Position numbers and translations under genes: made by a program. Below, in pieces: positions 36,319-45,554 of a stretch of 59,408 nt of DNA (the first letter of the stretch is position 1; the number at the start of each line of letters is the position of its first letter). The notes under the pieces are model-generated. The model was not told the DNA's origin. It did no database searches and saw only the letters and a program-made list of their open reading frames with translations. This DNA comes from Caulobacteraceae bacterium (GTDB lineage: Bacteria; Pseudomonadota; Alphaproteobacteria; Caulobacterales; Caulobacteraceae): NCBI GenBank assembly GCA_019695035.1, contig JAIBAU010000017.1, positions 1-59,408 of the forward strand, read 5' to 3'.

Positions 36319-37229
36319 TGTCCTCCGCCCCGCCCCTGCTGTTCGACCGCCGCCTGCACCGCCGACGCCTCGATCGCGCCGCCGCCTCCATCGGCACGGC
36401 CGATTTCCTGCGCGTCCGCGCGGCCGCCGACATCGTCGAGCGGCTGGAAGGCATAATGCGAAGCTTCCCCCTCGCCGTCGACCTCGGCGCGCGAGACGGG
36501 GCCATCGCGCGCGCCCTGGCGTCGAGCGCCGTCCGGGAGCGCATCGGCCTCCTCGTGGAAGCCGACCTGTCGCCGGCCATGCTTGCAACCCGCGGCGGGC
36601 CGAGGGTGGCCGCCGACGAAGAACACCTGCCCTTCGCGCCCCGGAGCCTGGATCTCGTGGTGTCGGCCCTTGCCCTCCACTGGACCAACGACCTTCCGGG
36701 CGCGCTCAGCCAGATTCGTCTGTCGCTGAAGCCGGATGGTCTTTTCATCGGCGCGATCCTGGGCGGCGGGACGCTGGCCGAACTCCGGTGGGCCCTGACC
36801 CAGGCCGAGGTCGAGATCTCAGGCGGTGCGGGCCCCCGCATCTCACCCTTCGCCGGCAACTTCGACGCTGCGTCCCTGCTTCAGCGCGCGGGCTTTGCCC
36901 TGCCCGTCTCGGACCTCGACACGGTCACGGTGCGTTACGCCCATCCCCTGCGGCTGCTGCAGGACCTGAGGGCGATGGGAGAGACCAACGTGCTGGCGGA
37001 GCGAGCCCGACGGCCCATTTCGCGGGCGGTGCTGGCGCGGACCTGTGAGCTTTACCTGGAACGATACGGGGATGCGGAGGGCCGAGCGCCGGCGACTTTC
37101 GAGATCATCACCCTGACCGGTTGGGCCCCCGACGCCAGCCAGCCGCAGCCGCTGAAGCCCGGCTCCGCCAAGACCAGACTCGCCGACGCCCTGAAGACCG
37201 TCGAATTCCGTGCGGGCGACAAGCCCTAG
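36318..37229 (+). CDS. SAM-dependent methyltransferase (BioC/NDUFAF5-like)
   Basis: A 303-residue methyltransferase. It starts with LLFDRRLHRRRLDRAAA, a conserved head of the BioC/NDUFAF5-like group, then the SAM motif AVDLGARDGAIARAL and LVVSALALHWTNDLPGAL. NDUFAF5 hydroxylates or modifies a complex I subunit in mitochondria, and bacterial BioC makes malonyl-ACP methyl ester; this family of alphaproteobacterial proteins is not resolved between them. The TTG start at 36318 coincides with the first base of comF on the other strand. The C-terminal stop shares CTAG with the Flp pilin. Confidence 0.83.
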   Translation: MSSAPPLLFDRRLHRRRLDRAAASIGTADFLRVRAAADIVERLEGIMRSFPLAVDLGARDGAIARALASSAVRERIGLLVEADLSPAMLATRGGPRVAADEEHLPFAPRSLDLVVSALALHWTNDLPGALSQIRLSLKPDGLFIGAILGGGTLAELRWALTQAEVEISGGAGPRISPFAGNFDAASLLQRAGFALPVSDLDTVTVRYAHPLRLLQDLRAMGETNVLAERARRPISRAVLARTCELYLERYGDAEGRAPATFEIITLTGWAPDASQPQPLKPGSAKTRLADALKTVEFRAGDKP

Positions 37230-37402
37230 GACATCGCCGAGGTGATGGCGTCGGCCGAACCGTTCCACTTGGCGCCGACGTTGTTGCTGGCCAGGGTGGC
37301 GGCTCCGATAATGGCCAGGAAGATGCAGGCCAGGATCAGGCCGTACTCTATGGCCGTGGCGCCGCCCTCATGTCTTGCGAAACGGGTGAGGAAACGGGTC
37401 AC
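37226..37402 (-). CDS. flp: Flp/Fap type IVb pilin, orphan
   Basis: A 58-residue ORF, GTG 37402 to TAG 37226, with AAAGG at 8 bases. It reads MTRFLTRFARHEGGATAIEY and continues with a hydrophobic helix (GLILACIFLAIIGAATLA). The GxxAIEYGLI pattern is the prepilin peptidase cleavage zone of Flp pilins (cut before the ATAIEYG-type segment). It lies 12 bases behind mutT on the same strand. No Tad secretion genes (cpaF, tadB) are in the window, so assembly would depend on a locus elsewhere. Confidence 0.85.
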   Translation of the reverse strand: MTRFLTRFARHEGGATAIEYGLILACIFLAIIGAATLASNNVGAKWNGSADAITSAMS

Positions 37403-37414
37403 CGACGCGGCCTT

Positions 37415-37822
37415 TCAGAGCAGATCGCGTAGCCATGCGACCAAGGGTTCATCCGCGGGCGGCATCGGATAGTCGGCGAGACGATCCGGTTTGACCCACG
37501 CCAGCGCCTTGTGTTCCAGCGCCTGCACGACGCCGGACCAGCGCCGACAGAGCCATAATGGCATCATTAGGTGAAATGAATCGTAAGCATGCGAGGTAAA
37601 CACGAAGGGCGCGAGGCAGGCCTCGACCACGTCGATTGCCAGCTCTTCCCTCAATTCCCGGATCAGACACTGTTCGGGACTTTCCCCCGGCTCGACCTTG
37701 CCGCCGGGAAATTCCCACAGGCCCGCCAGCTGCTTGCCCTCCGGCCGCTGGGCGAGCAGGACCCGGCCGTCGATGTCGATCAGGGCGCAGGCAGCGACGA
37801 GGACGACGGGCTTGTCGCTCAA
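37415..37822 (-). CDS. mutT: MutT-type Nudix hydrolase
   Basis: A 135-residue 8-oxo-dGTP diphosphatase type protein that cleans the nucleotide pool. The Nudix box is complete: GGKVEPGESPEQCLIRELREEL matches GX5EX7REUXEEXGU with the last position Ala in place of Gly. Start ATG overlaps the argJ stop by 4 bases, so it is coupled to argJ. The Flp pilin follows directly. Confidence 0.9.
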   Translation of the reverse strand: MSDKPVVLVAACALIDIDGRVLLAQRPEGKQLAGLWEFPGGKVEPGESPEQCLIRELREELAIDVVEACLAPFVFTSHAYDSFHLMMPLWLCRRWSGVVQALEHKALAWVKPDRLADYPMPPADEPLVAWLRDLL

Positions 37823-39267
37823 CTCCGATAGTCCCCGTTGATCTCGATGTAGCCCTTGGTCAGGTCACAGGTCCAAACGGTGGCCGACCCGCGGCCGACC
37901 CCGACGTCGACGGTGATCTCAAGCTCGGGCTTCTTCATGTAGGCGCTCATCTTGGCTTCGTCGTAGGTGGACGAGACCGCGCCGTCGCGGGCGGCCCAGA
38001 GCGGACCGAACTTTACCGACAGGTGGTCGCGGTCAATCACCTCTTCGGTCTTGCCGGCCGCCATGACGATGCGGCCCCAGTTGGCGTCTTCGCCGGCGAT
38101 GGCCGTCTTCACCAGCGGACTGTCGGCGATGGAGCGCGCGATGCGCCGTGCAGAGAGAGGCGACTGGGCGCCGGTCACGTGCACCTTGACGAACTTGGAG
38201 GCGCCCTCGCCATCTCTCACCAGCTGGTGGGCGAGGTCCAGTAAGACCCTCTCCAGCTTGGCGTTGAAATCCGCCAGGCGACGGTCCCCCACACGGCCGA
38301 TACGGGGGTTGCCGGCCTTGCCCGTCGCGAACAGCAAGCAGGTGTCGTTGGTCGATGTGTCGCCGTCGACCGTGACCGCATTGAAGGTCGTGCGGATATG
38401 CAGCTGCAGGATCGCGCGCAGGACGGAGGGGGCGATCGCCGCGTCCGTCACCACGAAAGCCAGCATGGTGGCCATGTCCGGCGCGATCATGCCGGATCCC
38501 TTGGCGATGCCTGCGATGCGCACCGTCTTTCCCTCAATCCGGGCCGTGGCGTAGGCCCCCTTGGGGAAGGTGTCGGTGGTCATGATGGCCCGCGCGGCGG
38601 CGGACCAGTTGTCGGCCTTGAGGTCTTCCTCAACCCGCGGCAGGGCGGCGGCGATCTTGTGGTCGTCGAGGACCACACCGATCACTCCGGTGGACGCCAG
38701 CATGACGTCGCGCTGACGGCACCCGAGCCGCTTGGCCGCCGCGCCCGCCGTGCGCCGGGCCGCGTCGGCTCCGGGCTTGCCGGTAAAGGCGTTCGCGCAG
38801 CCGGCGTTGATGACCAGCGCCTTGACGCCTTCTCCGCCGTTCTGTTCGAACTGCCGTTTGCACCAGTCGACCGGCGCAGATCCGACATGGTGGCGTGTAA
38901 ACACCCCGGCGCAGGCTGCGCCCTCCGGGAAGTGCATGACCAGCAGGTCATCGCGGACGTGTTTGTAGAGCCCGGCCCGGCCGACGCCCAGCTCAACGCC
39001 TGCGATCGCAGGAATGCGCGGGAAGTCCACCGCAAGGGGCGAGACCTTCAGCCCGGGCTTCCCAGCAACGACCGGGACCGCCGGCGGAGTCGGCTCGAAC
39101 GGATCGCGGACGGCGCGATTGGGGCCCGCCCCCTTGAGAACCGACTTCAACGGGTCGATCACCCGCTCGAACGTCTGGACGGCCAGCTCGGCGGGGTTGG
39201 CCGCCTTCCTGCGGGATGGAGCCTTCGGGGCGGGCTTCGCGCGGCCCTTCGCCGGCGTCTTGCTCAC
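37819..39267 (-). CDS. argJ: Bifunctional ornithine acetyltransferase/N-acetylglutamate synthase
   Basis: Transfers acetyl from N-acetylornithine to glutamate in arginine synthesis and may also use acetyl-CoA. The 482-residue precursor is cut by itself at the conserved Ala-Thr in PDMATMLAF, giving two chains. The STGVIGV and TTDTFPK blocks are also visible. A basic Pro/Ala-rich extension of about 70 residues (PAKGRAKPAPKAPSRRK and onward) precedes the normal family start at VSPLAV. It overlaps the PPIase gene (upstream) and mutT (downstream), each by 4 bases. Confidence 0.93.
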   Translation of the reverse strand: MSKTPAKGRAKPAPKAPSRRKAANPAELAVQTFERVIDPLKSVLKGAGPNRAVRDPFEPTPPAVPVVAGKPGLKVSPLAVDFPRIPAIAGVELGVGRAGLYKHVRDDLLVMHFPEGAACAGVFTRHHVGSAPVDWCKRQFEQNGGEGVKALVINAGCANAFTGKPGADAARRTAGAAAKRLGCRQRDVMLASTGVIGVVLDDHKIAAALPRVEEDLKADNWSAAARAIMTTDTFPKGAYATARIEGKTVRIAGIAKGSGMIAPDMATMLAFVVTDAAIAPSVLRAILQLHIRTTFNAVTVDGDTSTNDTCLLFATGKAGNPRIGRVGDRRLADFNAKLERVLLDLAHQLVRDGEGASKFVKVHVTGAQSPLSARRIARSIADSPLVKTAIAGEDANWGRIVMAAGKTEEVIDRDHLSVKFGPLWAARDGAVSSTYDEAKMSAYMKKPELEITVDVGVGRGSATVWTCDLTKGYIEINGDYRS

Positions 39268-40370
39268 TTCTTGTCCGCCTTCCCGGGGGCCGACGCCGGC
39301 GGGAAGCCGCGAATGCGGGGATCGGACGCCGGCGTGGGCGGAGGCTCGGCGGCCGCTTGGGGCGGCGGGCTCGTGGTCGCAGGAGTGTTGATGCGCGGCG
39401 TCGTGGGGTTCCCGGTCGGCGCGTCTGCGGCAGGCGCGGCCGCGGCCGGAGGAGGGTTGGCCGCGCCCCGGGGGGCCGAGGCCGGCTCTCGCGGCGCGCC
39501 CGGCACGCTCAGGGGATCGCCTCGGATGAGCTTTTCCACCCGGGCCTGGTTGCGCAGCTTTTCAAGCAGCTGTCGCACTTCATCGTAGGTGAGGAAGCGC
39601 AGGATCTGTGGTCGGGCTTCCTCGAGGGTCGGAGCCGCTTCGGGGCGTCGGTCCTCGACCTTCAGAATGGCCCAACCCCGATCGGTCTGGAACGGGCCGA
39701 CGGTCGTGCCGGCCGGAGCGCCGTTCAGGGCGGCGGCGTAGGACTGGGGCATGACGTCGGTCGTGAAGTAGCCGAGGTCGCCTCCGTTGAAACGGGTGGT
39801 CTGGTCCACCGAGCGCTCCATCGCCACGGCCTCGAAGGCCGCGCCTGAGGCCAGTTGAGCCGCCACAGCATCGGCCTCGGCCTTGGTTTTTACCAAGATC
39901 AATCGGGCGCGAATCTCCTCGGACTGCTTCGCCAGGCGCAGCTGTTCGTTGTAGAGCGCACGCACGTCGTTTTCGTCGATCGCGTTGTCGACGGCGCTCT
40001 CCACGAGCATGTCGCCGAGAATCCGCTCGCGCGCCGCCGCGAGACGGCGCTGGGCCAGGAGACTCTTGTCGAGGCCGCGTCGCTGGGCCTCGCGGGCCAG
40101 CAGCTTCTGGTCGATCACCTCCTCCATGACTCGCTGGAACAGGTCGGAAGTGGTGTCGAGGGCCTCGCCCTCGCCAATCAGGCCCTGGGCGACCGCCTCG
40201 CGCTTGACGTCGGAAGCCCAGATGGTCTGACCCTGCACTCGCGCCACCGCCACGTCGCCAGGCTCGGGCGGCCGATCCTTGCCGGACTGCTGGTTGCAGG
40301 CGGCAAGCGTTACGATAAAGGCGAGGCCCAGCGCCATCAGGCTCGTGCGCAACAGGGCTCGAAAATCCAT
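39264..40370 (-). CDS. Parvulin-type peptidyl-prolyl isomerase lipoprotein
   Basis: A 368-residue periplasmic folding factor, lipid-anchored by the signal VTLAAC. SurA-like N-terminal helices (to about 165) lead to a rotamase domain (IRARLILVKTK to GWAILKVEDRRPEA; with FNGGDLGYF and GPFQTDRGW as parvulin hallmarks). The last 90 residues are Pro/Ala-rich. ATG 40370 follows a GGGGG ribosome site. First gene of the argJ-mutT operon and divergent from secA, an arrangement consistent with a role in handling Sec-exported proteins. Confidence 0.9.
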   Translation of the reverse strand: MDFRALLRTSLMALGLAFIVTLAACNQQSGKDRPPEPGDVAVARVQGQTIWASDVKREAVAQGLIGEGEALDTTSDLFQRVMEEVIDQKLLAREAQRRGLDKSLLAQRRLAAARERILGDMLVESAVDNAIDENDVRALYNEQLRLAKQSEEIRARLILVKTKAEADAVAAQLASGAAFEAVAMERSVDQTTRFNGGDLGYFTTDVMPQSYAAALNGAPAGTTVGPFQTDRGWAILKVEDRRPEAAPTLEEARPQILRFLTYDEVRQLLEKLRNQARVEKLIRGDPLSVPGAPREPASAPRGAANPPPAAAAPAADAPTGNPTTPRINTPATTSPPPQAAAEPPPTPASDPRIRGFPPASAPGKADKK

Positions 40371-40412
40371 GGCGGGACCCCCGGGCAATCCCTTGAAAGA
40401 AAACCCGTCGCG

Positions 40413-40441
40413 TTGACAGGGTTGGGGTCGGTGCTTAAGTC
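40413..40441 (+). promoter_or_regulatory. Candidate promoter of secA
   Basis: TTGACA at 40413-40418, then a 14-base spacer and GCTTAAGT, which fits the Caulobacter housekeeping pattern (TTGACG, 10-14 bases, GCTANAWC), or with a 17-base spacer to TAAGTC in the E. coli style. It lies about 130 bases before the secA start, leaving room for a leader. The rest of this divergent 203-base gap has no gene. Confidence 0.5.
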
Positions 40442-40573
40442 TCGCGCGCCTTCAAGTCGAGGGGTTTTAGAGGGCCGCAGCGGCAAAGCGTCGCCGCGAA
40501 CGTTCTCAACCTTCCGCCGCGGCGGCGACCCCTTATTTCGAACGCGCAGCGCTCGACTCAGTCCGGACCTTTC

Positions 40574-43345
40574 ATGCTCGCTCTAGCCAAGAAGCTTTTC
40601 GGCTCCTCAAACGACCGCAAGGTCAAGGCGCTTATGTCGCGCGTCCAGAAGATCAACGCGCTGGAGCCCCAGTTCGTCGACATGAGCGACGCGGACCTGC
40701 GGGGCATGACGGACAAGTTCCGGGCCCGCTACGCCGCCGGCGAAACCCTCGACCAGCTGATGGACGAAGCCTTCGCAGTCGTCCGCGAGGCCGCCAAGCG
40801 CACCTTGAAGCAGCGTCACTACGACGTGCAGCTGGTGGGCGGCATGGTGCTGCACCAGGGCGGCATCTCCGAGATGCGGACCGGCGAGGGCAAGACGCTC
40901 GTTGCGACTGCGCCCGTCTACCTGAACGCCCTGGCCGGCCAGGGCGTGCATGTCGTGACCGTGAACGACTACCTGGCCCGCCGCGACGCTGAGTGGATGG
41001 GACAGGTCTACCGCTTTCTCGGCATGGAGGTGGGCGTGATCGTGAACGGCCTCTCGCAGGGCCAGCGCCAGGCCGCCTACGCCGCAGACATCACCTACGG
41101 CACGAACAACGAATTCGGTTTCGATTACCTGCGCGATAACCTGGTCTACGACCCGCGCGAGATGGTCCAGCGGGGGCACCACTTCGCCATCGTGGACGAA
41201 GTCGACTCGATCCTGATCGACGAGGCGCGCACGCCCCTGATCATTTCCGGCCCGACCGACGACAAGTCCGAATTCTACAAGACCATGGATGCGCTCGTGA
41301 AAGAGCTCATCAAGGACAAGGAGACCTTCGACTTCGACGAAAAGCAGCGCCAGGTGCTGCTGTCGGAGCTGGGGTCGGAGCGCCTGGAGCAGATGCTGAT
41401 CGAGGCCAATGCGCTCGAGGAAGGCACCACTGATCTCTACGACGGCCTGAACGTCTCCATCGTCCACCACGCCAACCAGGCCTTGCGCGCCAACGTCCTG
41501 TACCAGCGGGACAAGGACTACATCGTCAAGGGCGGCGAGATCATGCTGATCGACGAGTTCACCGGCCGCATGATGACGGGCCGACGACTGTCGGAAGGGC
41601 TGCACCAGGCGATCGAGGCCAAGGAGAACGTCGAGATCCAGCCCGAGAACCAGACCCTGGCCTCGGTGACCATCCAGAACTACTTCCGCCTCTACACCAA
41701 ACTTTCAGGCATGACCGGCACCGCCTCGACGGAAGAGGCGGAGTTCCAGGACATCTACAAGATGACCGTGGTCGAGATTCCGACCAACCGCCCGATCAAG
41801 CGCATTGACTACGACGACGAGGTCTACCGGACCGCCGCCGAGAAGAACGTCGCCATCGTCGAACAGATTCTGGATTGCCACCTGCGGGGTCAGCCGATTC
41901 TGGTGGGCACCGTCTCGATCGAGAAGTCCGAGCAGCTGTCCGAGATGCTCAAAACGTACAAGTACGAGAAGGACGGCAAGAAGGTCACCGGCATTCCGCA
42001 CTCGGTGCTGAACGCCCGCTACCACGAGCAGGAGGCGTTCATCGTGGCCGACGCCGGCCTTCCCGGGGTCGTCACCATCGCCACCAACATGGCCGGCCGC
42101 GGCACGGACATCCAGTTGGGCGGCAACATCGAGATGAAGATGTCCCGCTGGCGCGCCCAGCAGCGCTCCATGGGAGTGGAGGTCACGCCCGAGGCGGCCG
42201 AAGCCCAGGAATCCGCCTTCAAGGATGAGATCGCCGGTCTGCGCCAGCAGGCGCTGGCCGCCGGCGGCTTGTTCGTGCTGGGAACGGAACGCCACGAGAG
42301 CCGCCGCATCGACAACCAGTTGCGGGGCCGAACGGGCCGTCAGGGCGACCCGGGCACTTCCAAGTTCTTCCTGTCCTGCGAAGACGATCTGCTGCGCATC
42401 TTCGCCGGCGAGCGGCTGGACGCGATCATGCGCAACTTCGGCCTGCAGGAAGGCGAGGCGATCACTCACAAATGGCTGAACTCGGCCATCGCCACCGCCC
42501 AGAAGCGCGTGGAACAGCGCAATTACGAGATGCGCAAGAACGTGCTGAAGTACGACGACGTCATCAATGACCAGCGCAAGGCCGTGTTCGAACAGCGCCA
42601 GGAATTCATGGAGTCGGGCGACCTGTCGGACCTGGTGCGCGAATTCCGCCGCGACACGGTAATCGATCTGGTCGAACGCCACCTGCCGCTCAAGGCCTAC
42701 GCCGAACAGTGGGACGTCGACGGTCTCAAGGAGCGCGTCCAGGACCTGTTCGGCCTGGACCTGCCGATTGAAGAATGGGCGGCCGAAGAAGGCGTCTCCA
42801 ACGAGGAGATGGAAGAGCGGCTGCAGAACGCCGTCGCGCGGCGCGCCGAGGAGCGTCTGGACATGATCGGGGCCGAGCAGATGCGCGACCTCGAGAAGAA
42901 TTTCCTGCTTCAGATGATCGACATGCAGTGGCGCGAGCACCTGGTGCACCTCGATCACCTGCGGGCGGTCATCGGTTTGCGCGGGTATGGCCAGCGCGAT
43001 CCGCTGAACGAATACAAGACCGAGGCCTTCAATCTGTTCGAGCGCCTGCTTACCGAGCTGCGGCAGAACGTGACTCGCTGGCTGATGACCGTCGAGTTCC
43101 GGTTCGCCGAGCCGCCGCCCGAGTTCGCGCAGCGCGACTTCCAGGAAATCCACATCGATCCCCTGACCGGGGAGAACGAGGCGGGCGTGATGACCCCCGC
43201 CATGCGTGAGGGCCTGAGCCAGGACGAGCGCGCCGCCATGCCCGCCTCGACCCTTCCCAAGGGCTGGGAGCGGACCCCGCGCAATGCGCTTTGCCCGTGT
43301 GGCTCCGACAAGAAGTTCAAGCACTGCCACGGCGCGCTGGTCTGA
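40574..43345 (+). CDS. secA: Preprotein translocase ATPase SecA
   Basis: ATP-driven motor of the Sec export pathway. The 923-residue product has Walker A in [14 protein letters not shown], Walker B in [17 protein letters not shown], the helicase-like second nucleotide domain ([21 protein letters not shown]), the preprotein-binding and helical scaffold regions, and a C-terminal zinc finger [14 protein letters not shown] that contacts SecB and the membrane. Full length for the family. Divergent from the ppiase-argJ operon. Confidence 0.97.
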   Translation: MLALAKKLFGSSNDRKVKALMSRVQKINALEPQFVDMSDADLRGMTDKFRARYAAGETLDQLMDEAFAVVREAAKRTLKQRHYDVQLVGGMVLHQGGISEMRTGEGKTLVATAPVYLNALAGQGVHVVTVNDYLARRDAEWMGQVYRFLGMEVGVIVNGLSQGQRQAAYAADITYGTNNEFGFDYLRDNLVYDPREMVQRGHHFAIVDEVDSILIDEARTPLIISGPTDDKSEFYKTMDALVKELIKDKETFDFDEKQRQVLLSELGSERLEQMLIEANALEEGTTDLYDGLNVSIVHHANQALRANVLYQRDKDYIVKGGEIMLIDEFTGRMMTGRRLSEGLHQAIEAKENVEIQPENQTLASVTIQNYFRLYTKLSGMTGTASTEEAEFQDIYKMTVVEIPTNRPIKRIDYDDEVYRTAAEKNVAIVEQILDCHLRGQPILVGTVSIEKSEQLSEMLKTYKYEKDGKKVTGIPHSVLNARYHEQEAFIVADAGLPGVVTIATNMAGRGTDIQLGGNIEMKMSRWRAQQRSMGVEVTPEAAEAQESAFKDEIAGLRQQALAAGGLFVLGTERHESRRIDNQLRGRTGRQGDPGTSKFFLSCEDDLLRIFAGERLDAIMRNFGLQEGEAITHKWLNSAIATAQKRVEQRNYEMRKNVLKYDDVINDQRKAVFEQRQEFMESGDLSDLVREFRRDTVIDLVERHLPLKAYAEQWDVDGLKERVQDLFGLDLPIEEWAAEEGVSNEEMEERLQNAVARRAEERLDMIGAEQMRDLEKNFLLQMIDMQWREHLVHLDHLRAVIGLRGYGQRDPLNEYKTEAFNLFERLLTELRQNVTRWLMTVEFRFAEPPPEFAQRDFQEIHIDPLTGENEAGVMTPAMREGLSQDERAAMPASTLPKGWERTPRNALCPCGSDKKFKHCHGALV

Positions 43346-43496
43346 CGACCACGCGCCGGTGGCTGGCCCGCTTCGCCTTGCCCGACAACGATCCCTGCAT
43401 TCGCGCAGCAATCGAGCGTCACCGGCTGGCGCATAACGCTGAAATGCGGCATGTTTCCCTTGGGTAAACAATAATATCGCCATAGGGAGGCGACCC

Positions 43497-43739
43497 ATGG
43501 GTTGGATCGGAAGGGCTTCCGCGGCGCTTGCGCTCGCGGCTGTGTGCCTGGCGGCTGGTTCGTCCAGCGTCGTGGCGCAAACCGCGTCAGGCCAGTGCCG
43601 CGCGGCGTGCAACACCAACTATACGGCGTGCCAGAAGCGCGCGATCAACGGCGACACCTGCCTGCGTCGCTGGATCGCCTGCAAGAAGAAGTGCGAGGGT
43701 CGGGCGACCCCGCCCCCGGCGGCGCCCGCCACGAAGTAG
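43497..43739 (+). CDS. Exported six-cysteine peptide with mirror-symmetric spacing
   Basis: An 80-residue protein with a clear signal peptide (to about AQTA). The mature part has six cysteines spaced C-x3-C-x6-C-x9-C-x6-C-x3-C, exactly mirror symmetric about the middle, with basic residues between them, then a Pro/Ala tail. This suggests two antiparallel helices clamped by disulfides. AGGGAGG lies 8 bases before ATG 43497. No family recognised; CHCH-like proteins have twin Cx9C or Cx3C motifs but the spacing differs. Confidence 0.75.
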   Translation: MGWIGRASAALALAAVCLAAGSSSVVAQTASGQCRAACNTNYTACQKRAINGDTCLRRWIACKKKCEGRATPPPAAPATK

Positions 43740-43782
43740 GCGCGACGCCTTTGTGACGCTTGGCATCCTCGCCGAGCGAGAT

Positions 43783-43799
43783 TAAGCCGGTCTGGCTTA
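43783..43799 (+). promoter_or_regulatory. Inverted repeat TAAGCC-N5-GGCTTA before the Rieske gene
   Basis: A perfect 6-bp inverted repeat ending 12 bases before ATG 43812. It could be an operator for one of the TetR regulators encoded just beyond the gene. Confidence 0.35.
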
Positions 43800-43811
43800 G
43801 CTGGACTGGAC

Positions 43812-44924
43812 ATGCAGGTTTTACCCGTCGCCAAGGACGATCGCCCCGAGCCGCAGCGGTTTGGTCAGGGCTTCCTGAGGGACGCCTGGTGGTTCGCCGC
43901 CCTCTCCGCCGATGTGAAGCCCGGCGAGATGGATCGACACGAGATCATGGGGGAGCCGGTCCTGCTTGGCCGCACCCGCGCGGGCGAGGCCTATGCCCTT
44001 CGCGACGTCTGTCCTCACCGAGCCAGCCCGCTGGCGGCTGGCCGAATGATCAAGGGGCCCGACGGCGATGAGGTGGTCGAGTGCCCCTATCACGGCTGGA
44101 TGTTCCGCACGAACGGGGTCTGCGCACACATCCCGTCCCTGGTGGCCGAACAGACGGAGGCGATGGATGTCAGCCGGATCCGTGTGCGCTCCTATCCGGT
44201 GCGCGAGCAGCAGGGCCTGATCTGGATCTGGATGGCGTCGGATCCACGCCCCACCGCGGCGGCGCCGGATCATGAGCCCCCCACCCTGAACGGGGTGGTG
44301 GGCGGCTCGCCCAAGCTGGTCGACCGGATGGACTTCGACGCCCATATCGACCACGCGGTCGTGGGCCTGATGGACCCGGCGCACGGGCCCTACGTGCATC
44401 AGCAGTGGTGGTGGCGCTCGTCCGGTTCGATGCACGACAAGGCCAAGGCCTTCGAGCCGCGCGAGTACGGCTTCGCCATGGCCCGGCACCGGCCGTCCTC
44501 GAATTCCTACGCCTACAAGCTGCTGGGCGGCGCGCCGGCCACAGAGATCCAGTTCCGCCTTCCCGCGCTGCGCTGGGAGCACATCGAGGTCGGACCCCGC
44601 CAGGTTCTCGGCCTGACCTGCCTCACGCCGATCCACGAGAAGAAGACCCGGATCACCCAGATCTTCTGGTCCGACCACTGGGCCTTCACCCTGCTCAAGC
44701 CCTTCATCGCCATGGGCGGCCGAGCGTTCCTCAAGCAGGACGGGGACATGGTGAATCTCCAGAACGAAGGGCTGAAATACGACCCGACCCTGCTGTGGAT
44801 CGACGACGCCGACAAACAGGCCAAGTGGTACCAGCAGCTGAAGAAGGAATGGGCCGCCAGCCGTTCGGAAGGTCGGCCGTTCAGGAACCCGGTGGAGGCG
44901 ACGACGCTGAGGTGGCGGAGCTGA
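43812..44924 (+). CDS. Rieske non-haem iron oxygenase, alpha subunit type
   Basis: A 370-residue oxygenase of the phthalate/vanillate demethylase-like kind. The Rieske [2Fe-2S] site shows CPHRASPL and CPYHGW with the expected about 17-20-residue gap; the iron-binding catalytic domain contains DHAVVGLMDPAHGPYVH, giving His ligands. Such enzymes hydroxylate or demethylate aromatic or steroid-like substrates and need a reductase, not present here. It is flanked by two TetR genes and has an inverted repeat upstream, so inducible control by a substrate is plausible. Confidence 0.88.
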   Translation: MQVLPVAKDDRPEPQRFGQGFLRDAWWFAALSADVKPGEMDRHEIMGEPVLLGRTRAGEAYALRDVCPHRASPLAAGRMIKGPDGDEVVECPYHGWMFRTNGVCAHIPSLVAEQTEAMDVSRIRVRSYPVREQQGLIWIWMASDPRPTAAAPDHEPPTLNGVVGGSPKLVDRMDFDAHIDHAVVGLMDPAHGPYVHQQWWWRSSGSMHDKAKAFEPREYGFAMARHRPSSNSYAYKLLGGAPATEIQFRLPALRWEHIEVGPRQVLGLTCLTPIHEKKTRITQIFWSDHWAFTLLKPFIAMGGRAFLKQDGDMVNLQNEGLKYDPTLLWIDDADKQAKWYQQLKKEWAASRSEGRPFRNPVEATTLRWRS

Positions 44925-44931
44925 TCAGCTC

Positions 44932-45549
44932 TCAGGCGCGCAAGCCTTCGAAGATCAGTTTCACCTGCTTCTCGATGAGCTCGGACATCGCCTCGGCGCC
45001 CAGGCGCTCGTAGTAGGCCTTGCGGTAGTTGCGCAGGTAGACCGCCATCAAGGTCTCAAGAAAGAGGTCCAGGTCGGCGTCGGCGCGCAGCTCGCCGGCC
45101 CGTACGCCATGGTCGAGACAGTCGCGGAACAGGCCCACCAGGCGTTCGTGGCGACGGGCGTTCTCGGCCTCGATCCGGTCCGGCCAGCCGTGGCTGGCGG
45201 CGAGGTGCGAGATCATCAGGTCCAGCTGGCGGCACTCGACGCCGTAGGCGATCGACATCAGCGACACGATACGGTCGCAGCACGAACCTTTCAGGTGCGG
45301 CGCGATGCGCTGCAGCTCGCCGAACAGGAGTTCGAATTTCTGGAACAGGATGTGATTGAAGATGTCCACCTTGCTTTCGAAGGTGGTGAAGACGCTGCCG
45401 ACGGAGACGCCGGCGCGCTCGGCGATCATGCGGATCGTCGTCTCCTCGTAGCCGACGCCCTCGAACAGTTCGCGGGCAGCCGAAACCACCCGCTGGCGGG
45501 TGGCTTCCTTCTGCTGCTTCCTGACGCCCTGCATCCCCCCCTCGGGCAT
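44932..45549 (-). CDS. TetR family regulator, distal copy
   Basis: A 205-residue TetR regulator. HTH region: RQRVVSAARELFEGVGYEETTIRMIAERAGVSVGSVFTTFESK, here described by residues about 15-58. The ligand-binding half shares blocks with the neighbouring TetR protein (GELRAD, NYRKA), so the two probably arose by duplication. It starts 5 bases after the stop of its neighbour, and converges with the Rieske gene. Confidence 0.88.
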   Translation of the reverse strand: MPEGGMQGVRKQQKEATRQRVVSAARELFEGVGYEETTIRMIAERAGVSVGSVFTTFESKVDIFNHILFQKFELLFGELQRIAPHLKGSCCDRIVSLMSIAYGVECRQLDLMISHLAASHGWPDRIEAENARRHERLVGLFRDCLDHGVRAGELRADADLDLFLETLMAVYLRNYRKAYYERLGAEAMSELIEKQVKLIFEGLRA

Positions 45550-45554
45550 GCGAC

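Noticed and set aside
43451..43470. ATGTTTCCCTTGGGTAAACA, parS-like half sites before the six-cysteine gene
   Set aside because: The outer bases resemble parS, but the core CACGTG is missing and the length is wrong by several bases.
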